Positions 34,490 to 43,563 of a stretch of 64,000 nucleotides of DNA are shown piece after piece. The position numbers and the translations under genes are program-made. Within the stretch, counting starts at the first letter, position 1, and every line of letters begins with the position of its first letter. The DNA lies in the NCBI RefSeq assembly GCF_009497155.1, contig NZ_WINI01000008.1, positions 62,001-126,000 on the forward strand, in the 5' to 3' direction. The stretch is from Glaciimonas soli. GTDB lineage: Bacteria > Pseudomonadota > Gammaproteobacteria > Burkholderiales > Burkholderiaceae_D. The notes under the pieces were generated by a model. It had not been told where the DNA came from. It saw nothing but the letters and a program-made list of their open reading frames with translations, and did not search any database.

Positions 34490-35443
34490 TTATTTGAGCG
34501 TTATTCTCGGATCAATCCACGAATAGATAATGTCGGTCAGCACATTGATGGCAAGGATTGCCAGCGCCATAAACAATGCAATCCCCATGATCAATGGATA
34601 ATCCCGACTTTCGATCCCGTCCAGAAAGAGCATGCCCATGCCTGGCCAGGAAAATACGACCTCGACGAAAACCGCGCCGCCAATCAATGCACCAAAATTT
34701 GCGCCGATCACGGTAACGATTGGTATCAATGTATTCGGAAAGGCGTGACGAGCGATGACTTGATTGGCCGACAATCCCTTCGCCGTGGCTGTTCGCACAT
34801 AGTCTTGGGTCATTACTTCAAGCAAGCCGGATCGTGTGTAGCGCATCAGGATGGCAACGAATTGCACGGCTAACACTGAAGATGGCAGTACCAGGTGGCG
34901 CAGAATGTCGGTCCATCCACCGTCACCGGGTATGGAGTAACCGCCAGCCGGAAACCAGCCTAATTTCAAGGAAAAAATATACATCCCGATAATACCAACC
35001 AGGAACGCAGGACAACTGATGGCCAGATAGGCGAAGACCGATAATATGTGGTCTACTTTTCTGTTGTAATTTCTGGCAGATATAATCCCCAGCAATATGC
35101 CTAACATCGAACCTAATGTCAGTCCGGTACAAGTCAGCATGAGCGTTGCGGGGATGCGGCTGGCAATCGCCTCACTTACTTTTTGTCCGTCTTTATAGCG
35201 ATAGCCTAAATCCCCGTGTGCGACTTGCTTCACCCACAAAAGGAAACGAATCGGCATCGGCTGATCAAGGCCAAGGTCATGTCGCAAGACATCCTTTTGA
35301 ACGTCGCTCATCGGCTGCGATGGCGGCACAAAAGCATCGACGGGATCTCCAGGTGCCATATTAATCATGACAAAAATGGCGATCAATATGGCAATCAGAG
35401 TCGGAATATTAACCAAAAAACGATTTAATAAATATTTCAGCAT
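34490..35443 (-). CDS. ABC transporter permease (DppB-like)
   Basis: A 317-residue permease. LKYLLNRFLVNIPTLIAILIAIFVMINMAPGDPVDAF is the typical DppB N-terminus; VRTATAKGLSANQVIARHAFPNTLIP is the EAA loop that contacts the ATPases; FVEVVFSWPGMGMLFLDGI closes the domain. Six membrane helices are visible. It lies between the solute-binding protein and DppC-like genes, in the conserved SBP-DppB-DppC order. Confidence 0.92.
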   Translation of the reverse strand: MLKYLLNRFLVNIPTLIAILIAIFVMINMAPGDPVDAFVPPSQPMSDVQKDVLRHDLGLDQPMPIRFLLWVKQVAHGDLGYRYKDGQKVSEAIASRIPATLMLTCTGLTLGSMLGILLGIISARNYNRKVDHILSVFAYLAISCPAFLVGIIGMYIFSLKLGWFPAGGYSIPGDGGWTDILRHLVLPSSVLAVQFVAILMRYTRSGLLEVMTQDYVRTATAKGLSANQVIARHAFPNTLIPIVTVIGANFGALIGGAVFVEVVFSWPGMGMLFLDGIESRDYPLIMGIALFMALAILAINVLTDIIYSWIDPRITLK

Positions 35444-35515
35444 GCGTTATCCCACCGCACCACTAAGGGTGCGAATTTCATTCGAAATTAATGATTATTT
35501 TTTACTGCGGAATGC

Positions 35516-37075
35516 TTACTGCATATTCCAGTTCTCAGGGAAATCCTGATATCGCCCACCGCTTGGCGCAGGTGTCCAAATGACATTCTGTGCATTCTTC
35601 GCAACGCCGCCGAAGCGATTGGTTCCCCACAATGGAATCCAAGGCAATTTGGCATTGGTCATACGACAAACGTTTTTATAAATTTCGGTGCGCTTGGCTT
35701 CATCGGCTTCTTGCTGACCGGCTTTGAATAAAGCATCCAGCTCAGGTAAATTCACCCGCATCCGGTTAACGCCCTTAGGCGGGATATAGGCTGAATCCAT
35801 CAGAGGTGCCAGCACACTCGGATCCGGTCCATTGCCACCGCCCGCAAAGACCATGGTGAAATTCCCCGCATCGACTATTTTCGAAAATGTCGGGCCGTCA
35901 ACGAAGCGCGGCTTAATCGTGATGCCAATTTCACCCAGCATGGCTTGTAAGGAAGACACGACATCCTTGGTCACCTGATCGCCGTAATATGTCAGCAATT
36001 CGATGGGTGCGCCACGGTTGAGTTTATCCCAATCGGTAGCTGCCAACAGCTGCTTGGCTTTCTTCACATTCGTGCCATATTGATTCAGATCAGCTGGAAC
36101 ATACTTAGGCAATGACAACACGCAATTGCTCACCGCTGCCTGTGAGTTATAGATATATTTGACGATAGCCGCCCGATCAATTGCCATTAAAATGGCCTGA
36201 CGAACGCGTATATCCTTAAAGCGCGGATCGTTATTATTCACACCGATGTAATTCAGCACATTCGATGGCCCAGAGATCACGTTGTATACCGTATTTTTCT
36301 GACTTTCCTTGACTTGATCCAACGTCAGATAAGTGTGCTGAATTTCTCCCGCCTGCAACGCAATCGACGCCGAACTGCCGTCTTTGAAATAGCGATTAAT
36401 CAGTTTGTCCAGTTTCGGCCGACCACGATAAAAATTATTATTGGCATCAAGCTCAACATATTGATCGGGCAGATATTTAACCCATTTGAACGGACCAGTT
36501 CCGACCGGTTGCTTCCACCAATCAGAATTGCGCAACTCCTTCGCAGGAATCTTTCCTAGCAAGTGCTCTGGCACCATCATGATGCTGGTAAACGCATCTG
36601 GCAACGACGCATCCATCGAGCTCAAGGTCAACATCACGGTCGTATCATTTGGCGTTTGAATATCAGTCACGTTGTTCAATCGGGAAGCGAAACTACTCGC
36701 CGAGTCCGGATTTCTGACCAAATTCAATGTGAATTTAACGTCCTTCGAAGTAAACGGCGCGCCATCGTGCCACTTCACTCCCTTGCGCAAATGGATGGTC
36801 AGGCTTTTACCATCTGGAGCAAAAGCCCAACTATCTGCTAAATCGCCGCTAAGATTTTGCAGGCCGACATCGTATAGCGTTAGCGTACTAAAATATTTAT
36901 TGTAAAAACTGAATCCCGCACTGGCAGTTAAAGGATTAAATTTTTGCGCATTACCACTTGGACCTACATCAAAAGCGCCAACAAATGTCTTCTCCACCGC
37001 CATGGTTGGCGCGCTTGTAGCCATTAAAGCTAACAAGGCGACCAGAGGCAGAAGTTTTTTATGGAATTTCAACAT
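35516..37075 (-). CDS. Periplasmic solute-binding protein, peptide/sialic acid ABC transporter
   Basis: A 519-residue SBP_bac_5 (family 5) protein. A signal peptide (MLKFHKKLLPLVALLALMATSAPTMA) leads the mature protein; GKSLTIHLRKGVKWHDGAPFTSKDVKFTLNL is the family motif. Ligand contacts cannot be named by eye. GGAG is placed before ATG at 37075. As the first transporter gene after nanR, it would capture sialic acid arriving through the porin. The SatA protein of Haemophilus ducreyi, a family-5 binder of Neu5Ac, is the precedent; a peptide or oligosaccharide ligand is the alternative. Confidence 0.88.
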   Translation of the reverse strand: MLKFHKKLLPLVALLALMATSAPTMAVEKTFVGAFDVGPSGNAQKFNPLTASAGFSFYNKYFSTLTLYDVGLQNLSGDLADSWAFAPDGKSLTIHLRKGVKWHDGAPFTSKDVKFTLNLVRNPDSASSFASRLNNVTDIQTPNDTTVMLTLSSMDASLPDAFTSIMMVPEHLLGKIPAKELRNSDWWKQPVGTGPFKWVKYLPDQYVELDANNNFYRGRPKLDKLINRYFKDGSSASIALQAGEIQHTYLTLDQVKESQKNTVYNVISGPSNVLNYIGVNNNDPRFKDIRVRQAILMAIDRAAIVKYIYNSQAAVSNCVLSLPKYVPADLNQYGTNVKKAKQLLAATDWDKLNRGAPIELLTYYGDQVTKDVVSSLQAMLGEIGITIKPRFVDGPTFSKIVDAGNFTMVFAGGGNGPDPSVLAPLMDSAYIPPKGVNRMRVNLPELDALFKAGQQEADEAKRTEIYKNVCRMTNAKLPWIPLWGTNRFGGVAKNAQNVIWTPAPSGGRYQDFPENWNMQ

Positions 37076-37121
37076 GCAAATACTCCGGAACTCATCAATC
37101 AGATTATTTTCAAGAAATCCA

Positions 37122-37149
37122 GTAACTTTTTTTAGTTATGAACTGGTGC
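37122..37149 (-). repeat. Hairpin between nanR and the binding-protein gene
   Basis: On the minus strand CCAGT-AACT and AGTT-CTGG arms can pair around an A-rich loop. It lies upstream of the SBP gene within the operon and could adjust expression of the more abundant SBP, but the stem is interrupted. Confidence 0.3.
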
Positions 37150-37197
37150 AGCAACCAACGAAATCACACATTACTAATTATTATTGAACGCTACTGC

Positions 37198-37878
37198 TTA
37201 CTCTTCTGGATAGGTATCGACGATTGCCTGAAAATGTTCACGATGTGCCGATAACACACCAAACACATCTTTTTTCTCAAGCATATTTACCACCCGCAAA
37301 TGATCTTTTGCGGTTTCTTCCAGGGCCCAATGATCGACCGACTCAGAAGACTGATTCATCTCATTGAAAACATTCCAGAACAATTCAATCAACGACAACA
37401 GAAAATCGTTTTTCAGGCAGCTATACATCTCCACATGAAACTCCCGGTCTTCCTCAGAGAAAGTCTGCTTGTCCAGGGCCTTGTTTAGCATGCGCTCCGC
37501 CAGCACTCTCAGGCGCTGGATACTTTCTTCGGTAATATGTTCAACTACTGAAGGGATTGCGCCAAGCTCCAGATATTTACGAACGTGCAAGAGCTTTTTC
37601 ACATTTTCGTCGCCGGCATTCATCGAATAGGGCAAATTCTCCACTATCGAATCAAACGTAAATTCTTTAACGAAAATACCTTCACCGTGGCGCGACTCAA
37701 CGATCCCTAACGACTCCAGAGATTTAACTGCTTCACGCAACGAAGGACGACTGACACCTAAATTTTTGGCCAGCAATGCCTCTGGCGGCAAACCGTCACC
37801 AAACTTCAGGTTATTTTCTTTAATGTATTTTTTTATTTCTATTTGAACCTGGCGGTACGCGGGAATCTTAGTTGACAC
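37198..37878 (-). CDS. nanR: FadR/GntR-family regulator, probable NanR
   Basis: A 226-residue repressor-type regulator. GTG at 37878 follows GGAGA by seven bases and starts STKIPAYRQVQIEIKKY; the longer upstream frame overlaps nanM and is not supported. The winged helix reads LPPEALLAKNLGVSRPSLREAVKSLESLGIVESRHGEGIFV. The C-terminal FCD-type ligand domain has the metal/ligand residues in EDREFHVEMYSCL and HLRVVNMLEKKD. In enterobacteria NanR (GntR family) is released by Neu5Ac. Here the gene is the second in the operon it would control. Two palindromes in the divergent promoter region are candidate operators. Confidence 0.85.
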   Translation of the reverse strand: MSTKIPAYRQVQIEIKKYIKENNLKFGDGLPPEALLAKNLGVSRPSLREAVKSLESLGIVESRHGEGIFVKEFTFDSIVENLPYSMNAGDENVKKLLHVRKYLELGAIPSVVEHITEESIQRLRVLAERMLNKALDKQTFSEEDREFHVEMYSCLKNDFLLSLIELFWNVFNEMNQSSESVDHWALEETAKDHLRVVNMLEKKDVFGVLSAHREHFQAIVDTYPEE

Positions 37879-39010
37879 TTGAATTTCTCCGATAAAGGGC
37901 TGAGTTCTGGGAAAATGCGGTGGCGCTATTGTGAGGCAAGAGCGTCGATTCCGTACAAGGAATGCCATCCTGCATATCCCCACCTACTAATAACAAGCCA
38001 TCCTCAACTTGAAAGGACAGTCCGTTTGCCCGTGCAACAGGCAATTTTCCGGCCATTATCCAGACATCATCACGAAAAACATAGAGCTCATCTCGCCAGG
38101 TTTTGCTCAAACCTTGATGCGCGTAATATTCCAGCGCGTCATAACGCTGCTGCGCACCGGGGAAATTTGTCCCGCCGGCCAGTACCAAATCGTCACCCAA
38201 ACGACCTGCAAACCCGCCCGCAACACCTTCTTGCGGTGCAATACCATCTGCTGACGGCAGATTTTTCTCGGCTATCCATTCCAGGCCACCATTGCTGATT
38301 AAAGCGCGCTTGACTGTGCCCGATCGCAGACCCGGCTTGACTTCACCGCTTAATAAGTAGATTTGACCTTGATGTGATATCACGGCACTACCGCAATTGG
38401 GCTGATGCGGTACGCGGCCCAGATTTTGCCACTCCAGAGTGGTCACATCAAACTGCCAGACATCGGCATTCCATTCATACTCACTCGCCTGTTTGCTCAT
38501 GAATTCACGCAAAGCAAGTCCTTGCTGCGATGCATCCAATGGCTCAAATTTGGCAAAAAATCCGTCAAATTGCGCCTTGTTGTAACCACCAAAAACCAAT
38601 ACGTGCACACCGTCCGCACTAATCGCAGATGCCCCTAGCATCCCTACAGGCAAGCGAGTTGGCAATTTAGCCCAGCTATCTGAAAGCGGGTCGTAGCAAT
38701 GAACAAAGTCGAATTGCGCCAGACTGCTTTGCGGATTAACACGCCCAGCACCACCAAAAACATAAATTTTTCCACTCACCACTGCTGATGCCGCGCCATT
38801 CGGCGCCTCGGCAGGGAAGTCCGCCAGACGTTGCCATGATTTCTGTTCGGCCTGAGTATCGAGTGCATACCATGCACGCCCCGCCGTACCCAAGCCAACG
38901 TACAAGACGCCGTCAACCCGAGCGCCTACCGCCTCTTTTAATGCCACAGGAAATGCCGGCCATATGGCGTCATTCTTCATATCTAATTCACATACCATTT
39001 GCGAGCTCAT
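37868..39010 (-). CDS. nanM: Kelch-type N-acetylneuraminate epimerase without signal peptide
   Basis: A 380-residue six-bladed Kelch propeller of the NanM family. Blades contain ASAVVSGKIYVFGGAG, VLVFGGYNKAQFDGFF, IYLLSGEVKPGLRSG, LVLAGGTNFPGA and LLLVGGDMQ. NanM interconverts alpha- and beta-Neu5Ac. Unlike the E. coli enzyme and the paralogue at 40877-42043, no signal peptide is present: the N-terminus is MSSQMVCELDMKNDAIW. GGAAGGA five bases before ATG at 39010 supports this start. It is the first gene of the minus-strand operon and overlaps nanR by 11 bases. A cytoplasmic location is inferred from the missing signal. Confidence 0.85.
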   Translation of the reverse strand: MSSQMVCELDMKNDAIWPAFPVALKEAVGARVDGVLYVGLGTAGRAWYALDTQAEQKSWQRLADFPAEAPNGAASAVVSGKIYVFGGAGRVNPQSSLAQFDFVHCYDPLSDSWAKLPTRLPVGMLGASAISADGVHVLVFGGYNKAQFDGFFAKFEPLDASQQGLALREFMSKQASEYEWNADVWQFDVTTLEWQNLGRVPHQPNCGSAVISHQGQIYLLSGEVKPGLRSGTVKRALISNGGLEWIAEKNLPSADGIAPQEGVAGGFAGRLGDDLVLAGGTNFPGAQQRYDALEYYAHQGLSKTWRDELYVFRDDVWIMAGKLPVARANGLSFQVEDGLLLVGGDMQDGIPCTESTLLPHNSATAFSQNSALYRRNSSVN

Positions 39011-39079
39011 CGTCCTTCCTTACTCCCATCTCCATGCACACATCACTATGGAGATCTTGATTTAGGCACCTTGAAATCA

Positions 39080-39114
39080 AGTATTGCACCAAATTAGTCA
39101 GATGTCAAACATCT
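39080..39114 (-). promoter_or_regulatory. Minus-arm promoter with overlapping NanR-type operator
   Basis: On the minus strand TTGACA (39108-39103) and AATACT (39085-39080) are 17 bases apart. The palindrome AGATGT-CAA-ACATCT at 39100-39114 is perfect and covers the -35 box, as expected for a repressor site. Confidence 0.65.
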
Positions 39115-39340
39115 TACCTGTTACTTTGAAAAAATCATTTCACCATGCAAAGTAACTCAATTACAGATGAGTCAATAAGGCATCTGGCGTAGACACCTGA
39201 ACTACACACATCCGCTAAAACCGCAACAAATTCAGCAACACTCCCCACAAAATCAGTAATTCCCACACTACTTTGGTGTTTTGCCAATGCTACAAATTGG
39301 TATCAATTTATTGTTTTTCGGCAATTTTACAAAAAAATAC

Positions 39341-39398
39341 TTGCATTTGCTTTTTTTGGAATGCTAACATCGCTCACGATATCAGATGTCATATATCT
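39341..39398 (+). promoter_or_regulatory. Plus-arm promoter with NanR-type operator
   Basis: TTGCAT (39341) and TAACAT (39365) are 18 bases apart. AGATGT-CAT-ATATCT at 39384-39398 matches the other operator except for one base of the right arm and would cover the transcription start. Confidence 0.6.
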
Positions 39399-39689
39399 AC
39401 ATTAAAATTACAATCACGGAGAAACTGCGAACAACATTTACGACCAAGGTTCACAGCAATAAATTGCCAAACTTGCAATGCAGTTTGTCTGATGGCATTA
39501 TTTCCCGCCATCAATTCAGCGATCGCTTCACTCGGATTGCAAATCGGTTTTTCGACAGGGAATCGAACCATCCGAATAGGCTGATCAAGGCTTTAAATAG
39601 ACAAACAGAGGCAACTTGGTTACTGGAAGCGTTAATTAAAACGAGACATGGCGCTTCCTCTTTTCCAACTTTTTAAAAAGTTACACACC

Positions 39690-40748
39690 ATGAATAAAAT
39701 TATTAAAATATCCATTCTATTGGCGTTTGCGTCGGTGACGGGAGTAGCCGCAGCACAATCCTCGGTAACGATTTATGGACGGGCAGATGCTGCTTTGGGA
39801 CGAGAAGTCGATTCCAACATATTTCGCGAGGGACAGGGAGAAGGCAGTCTATTTGGTATCAAAGGTACCGAAGATCTGGGTAACAGCTTAAAAACATTTT
39901 TTGACTTTCAGGCCAGCATTACGCTGAACAACGGGGTCCAAACCGGCGGCGTTGGTGTCAACGGTCCGGCAGGTTTATTTGACTCAAAATCCATAGTCGG
40001 TATCGGCAACCAGTATGGCTACATAGACGCCGGCCGCAAGCTGACACCAGCCTGGGTCGTCAGCATCATGGCCGATCCGTTCGGCACTTACAGTTACGTC
40101 ACCCGAAACAATGCTGGCTTGCACGCCAACCATTTGTTCACTTCTGCTCGTATGCAGAATGCGGTAAGTCTTAACTGGACACAAAGCGGATACTTTGCAA
40201 GCCTTCAAGCTGGCGATGACACTCGCACAGCAGTTTGGGCGCAATTACCGGTCCTCATCGCCCCTACCGTGAGCCCTATTTTGCTGACAGGCCAACGGCC
40301 TTTGAGTATGGCCACCGGCTACAATCAGGGCCCAACCTATCTGGCGATTGGCTACGAAAAATCCCCTTACAACACCAGTTTCGTTGGTGTCACCGGCGTC
40401 TATGACTTCGGCGTGGCCAAGGTATCCTTGGGGGTAGAGAGCGGCTGGCACCGCAGAGTTCAGGATGACGTCAAGGATGTTAAAGCCACCAACGGGATAT
40501 TGGGCCTGACGATACCGATGGGACCGGGACTGATACTGGCATCATACGATGTCCTGAATACCAAAATTCTCAATGCCAACGGCGGCTATGATTCCTACAA
40601 GACCTATCCATGGATTTCACGCAAATGGGGCGCAGGTTATCAATATTACCTATCGAAATACAGCTTCCTGTATACCGATGTCGTGTATGACAAAGAAGCA
40701 CCTTTAGGAAGATTTGGCTACGACCTGGGTATTAGCCACCACTTCTAA
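39690..40748 (+). CDS. Outer-membrane porin, Burkholderia type
   Basis: A 352-residue porin. The signal peptide MNKIIKISILLAFASVTGVAAA ends before QSSVTIYGRADAALG, the standard opening of 16-strand general porins of Burkholderiales. GIKGTEDLGNSLKTFFDFQAS is the next conserved block, and the protein ends GYDLGISHHF with the terminal Phe needed for outer-membrane assembly. ATG at 39690 is chosen for the signal peptide. As first gene of the plus arm it would admit sialic acid, a role taken by NanC in E. coli. Specificity is inferred from position only. Confidence 0.9.
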   Translation: MNKIIKISILLAFASVTGVAAAQSSVTIYGRADAALGREVDSNIFREGQGEGSLFGIKGTEDLGNSLKTFFDFQASITLNNGVQTGGVGVNGPAGLFDSKSIVGIGNQYGYIDAGRKLTPAWVVSIMADPFGTYSYVTRNNAGLHANHLFTSARMQNAVSLNWTQSGYFASLQAGDDTRTAVWAQLPVLIAPTVSPILLTGQRPLSMATGYNQGPTYLAIGYEKSPYNTSFVGVTGVYDFGVAKVSLGVESGWHRRVQDDVKDVKATNGILGLTIPMGPGLILASYDVLNTKILNANGGYDSYKTYPWISRKWGAGYQYYLSKYSFLYTDVVYDKEAPLGRFGYDLGISHHF

Positions 40749-40774
40749 CATCATCCCTAAGCATTTCAAAAAAC

Positions 40775-40796
40775 TACAGCGCCGATCGGCGCTGTA
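40775..40796. repeat. 22-bp perfect palindrome after the porin gene
   Basis: TACAGCGCCGATCGGCGCTGTA lies 26 bases past the porin stop and 80 bases before the nanM start. No T-run follows. It probably caps the porin mRNA segment and lets the porin be made in excess over downstream genes. Confidence 0.6.
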
Positions 40797-40876
40797 AAGC
40801 ACAACGCGGATTTCTACGCCTGACACTCCGCGTGGCGCACAACAAACATCAGAGATGGTTTTATCCAGGAGAAGAC

Positions 40877-42043
40877 ATGTTCAAAAATTTATCGTCATAC
40901 ATCATCATCGGCGCCTTCATGGCTTGCGCGGTGAGTACTAATTCGTTTGCAGCACCGACAACGTATCCTGATATCCCGGTTGCAATTAAAAACGGCGCCG
41001 GTGTAAAAGTTGGCAACAAGATTTATGCCGGTTTAGGATCGGCAGGAAAAGCATGGTTCTCCATGGATTTATCCGAACCGCAGCCAAAATGGACGCAACT
41101 GGCTGATTTCCCCGATGGACCTCGCGATCAGAGCATTGCGGCGGCTGTCGGCGGAAAGATTTATGTATTTGGCGGCGCCGGCGAACTCAAGCATGCTGAC
41201 AACAGCAAAGATATGGTGCTATATGACGACGTCTATAGCTTCGATCCTGCCCAGAACAAATGGGAAAAAGTATTAAGCCGCAGTCCGTTGGGATTACTTG
41301 GCGCTGTCGGTGTATCGCTGGACGGCAATCAAATATTATTTTTTGGCGGCGTCAATAAAGCGATATTCGACGGCTATTTCTCAGACTTGAAATCAGCCGG
41401 TACGGACGAAAAACAAAAGGCCATCGTTACCAATAATTATTTCGGCAAACGTCCTCAAGACTATTTATTTTCCACCGACGTATTAAGCTACACGCCATCT
41501 GAGAACGCCTGGAAAACCTTAGGCAAAGTTGTCTATCCACCGACAGCCGGACCAGCAATGGCCGTTCGAAACAACGACATCACCTTGGTCAACGGCGAAC
41601 TGAAACCCGGCCTTCGTTCATATCAGGTACACAGCGTTGCCATCCATGGCGATAAAGTGCAATGGAAAATTGAGCCGGAGTTGATTGCTGCAGCGGGACA
41701 ACCTCAGCCGGAAGGTCTGGCTGGCGCATTTTCTGGTTACAGCAAAAATGTTCTTCTGGTCGCTGGTGGCGCCAACTTTCCGGGTGCCTGGAATCAGTAT
41801 CGACAAGGACAGAACTACGCCCACCGTGGTTTGAACAAAACCTGGCATGACGACATTTATGCTCTGGTGAACGGCAAGTGGTGTCTGGCTGGCCATTTAC
41901 CAGAAAATCTGGGATATGGACTGTCGTTCCAGCTGGATGACGGTGTGTTGCTGGTTGGTGGCGAAAAACAGGGCGGACAAGCTTCGACTTCGGTTTTCGA
42001 ACTTACTTGGGATGGCAAAAGCGCACACCCTGTCACTAAGTAA
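40877..42043 (+). CDS. nanM: Periplasmic N-acetylneuraminate epimerase (mutarotase)
   Basis: A 388-residue secreted Kelch propeller. CAGGAGAAG just before ATG at 40877 fixes the start, and MFKNLSSYIIIGAFMACAVSTNSFAAP is a normal signal peptide. Blades repeat the pattern VGGKIYVFGGAG, ILFFGGVNKAIFDGYF, VNGELKPGLRSYQV, VLLVAGGANFPGAWNQ and VLLVGGEKQGG, the same set as E. coli NanM. It speeds conversion of alpha-Neu5Ac released by the sialidase into the beta form. It lies between porin and sialidase genes. It is a paralogue of the signal-less copy at 37868-39010. Confidence 0.93.
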   Translation: MFKNLSSYIIIGAFMACAVSTNSFAAPTTYPDIPVAIKNGAGVKVGNKIYAGLGSAGKAWFSMDLSEPQPKWTQLADFPDGPRDQSIAAAVGGKIYVFGGAGELKHADNSKDMVLYDDVYSFDPAQNKWEKVLSRSPLGLLGAVGVSLDGNQILFFGGVNKAIFDGYFSDLKSAGTDEKQKAIVTNNYFGKRPQDYLFSTDVLSYTPSENAWKTLGKVVYPPTAGPAMAVRNNDITLVNGELKPGLRSYQVHSVAIHGDKVQWKIEPELIAAAGQPQPEGLAGAFSGYSKNVLLVAGGANFPGAWNQYRQGQNYAHRGLNKTWHDDIYALVNGKWCLAGHLPENLGYGLSFQLDDGVLLVGGEKQGGQASTSVFELTWDGKSAHPVTK

Positions 42044-42423
42044 TAGAGATATCGCTTCCCTCCTCCCATTGTCTGGCATGTCATTGTATTCATGATAATC
42101 CGCCATTCAATGGGAGCCAGTCTGACCGATAAATGGCTGGTCGCCAACCGCCCTGAGTCTGCATCCGTGTGATGCACGCGGCCGCCGAATTAAATATTGC
42201 CTACGGATTCGCAAGTATTGGCATCACGACCAGCCCATTATTTCATCCCGCTTAAAGCCTGATGAAACTCAATAACGCATGGCCATACCAAGTTGCGCGA
42301 TCCGAATTTTTGGCAAACTATTTCTGCCCTCTCTATCTGGAACTATGAGATAGCAAGGCCAGTTAATCGCAGTACCCGAAGGTTGTTCCTCGCGTTTTAT
42401 AACGATATAAATGGAGACACGCA
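42044..42423. other. Intergenic region before the sialidase gene
   Basis: 380 bases without a gene. The only notable part is the ribosome site ATGGAGA before the sialidase start. No copy of the AGATGT palindrome is seen, so the sialidase may depend on readthrough from the porin promoter or on an unrecognised promoter. Confidence 0.4.
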
Positions 42424-43563
42424 ATGAATAAATTTTTGTTGAATTTCGGTTTTGCAGTATCTGCTTTTTTCGGCATGGCAACGGCAAATGCGCAAGCGAT
42501 TCCCTCACTCACGCTTTTCCCCGCGTCCGATGCTACCTATGCCTGTTATCGCATTCCAGCGATGGTCACGCTGAAAGACGGCACTTTGCTGGCATTTGCA
42601 GAAGCGCGAAAAACCAGCTGCTCCGACTACGGCGATGTTGATATCGTGATGCGTGCCAGCAAGGACCATGGTGTAACCTGGAGTGCTCAGAGCATTGTGG
42701 TGAACTACGGCACGATGCAAGCGGACAACGCTGTGCCGGTCGTCGATCTGACTGATCCGAATTATCCGAACGGCCGCCTATTCCTGTTCTATAACACCGG
42801 CAATGCATCTGAAACGTCGGTACGCGAAGGCAATGGCTTGCGTGAGCAATGGTTCCAAACGTCGACAGATGACGGCGTCACATGGTCGGCTGCAACGAAT
42901 ATCACATCGCAAACCGCGAAGATGGCATCTGCTCCGTACAACAATCCAAATGGCTGGCGCGCACTGGCGATGGGGCCTGGACACGGTTTGCAAACATCGA
43001 GCGGCAGGATTTTTGTCGCCGGAAATTATAGTGTTGGTGCGCCCCAAAGTAACTACACCGATTACAGTGCTTACGGTTTTTATTCCGATGACCACGGTGT
43101 CAGCTTCACCATCGCCAATATGGTTCCGCCCTACCCTGGCACAAATGAATCTACCGCTGCTGAGCTAAGCGATGGCAGAGTGATGATCAACAGCCGCGAT
43201 CAAACTGGTGTCAGTAAAGCCCGTATCGTTTTCACTAGCCCGGATGGCAGTGCCTTCGGTCAAGGTGTTGTCGATCCAACGCTGATTGATCCGGTGTGTG
43301 AAGGCAGTCTGCTAAACATCGTCTGGAATGGCAAGCCGTATCTGTTCTTTTCTAATCCTGCCAGCACCACTGCGCGCCAAAATCTGACGATGCGTGCCAG
43401 CGACGACAATGGCCAAACCTGGAAATATTCTTTGAAAATTACAGGTAACGCTTCCGCCTACAGCGACTTGAGCCAAATCGACGCCAACACCATGGGAATA
43501 TTGTATGAACAATCCGGGATACGCTTTATGGCAGTACCAATCTCGCGTGTGGTTACTAATTGA
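42424..43563 (+). CDS. nanH: Secreted exo-alpha-sialidase
   Basis: A 379-residue GH33-type sialidase. A signal peptide (MNKFLLNFGFAVSAFFGMATANAQA) is followed by the YRIPAM motif near residue 42, containing the first active-site Arg. Four Asp boxes are visible: SKDHGVTW (79), STDDGVTW (147), SDDHGVSF (221) and SDDNGQTW (326). The active-site Glu/Tyr region is seen in VCEGSLL and GILYEQSG. It releases terminal sialic acid from glycoconjugates outside the inner membrane, feeding the transporter. It follows nanM on the same strand. No extra carbohydrate-binding domain is present, so it is a minimal single-domain enzyme. Confidence 0.93.
   Translation: MNKFLLNFGFAVSAFFGMATANAQAIPSLTLFPASDATYACYRIPAMVTLKDGTLLAFAEARKTSCSDYGDVDIVMRASKDHGVTWSAQSIVVNYGTMQADNAVPVVDLTDPNYPNGRLFLFYNTGNASETSVREGNGLREQWFQTSTDDGVTWSAATNITSQTAKMASAPYNNPNGWRALAMGPGHGLQTSSGRIFVAGNYSVGAPQSNYTDYSAYGFYSDDHGVSFTIANMVPPYPGTNESTAAELSDGRVMINSRDQTGVSKARIVFTSPDGSAFGQGVVDPTLIDPVCEGSLLNIVWNGKPYLFFSNPASTTARQNLTMRASDDNGQTWKYSLKITGNASAYSDLSQIDANTMGILYEQSGIRFMAVPISRVVTN

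Larger units (their letters stand above)
39011..39689. promoter_or_regulatory. Divergent promoter region of the sialic acid locus
   Basis: 679 bases between the start codons of the two arms, AT-rich, with no gene. It carries both candidate promoters and both candidate NanR operators listed separately, and a 16-bp palindrome AACTTTTTAAAAAGTT (39667-39682) directly before the porin start. Confidence 0.7.
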
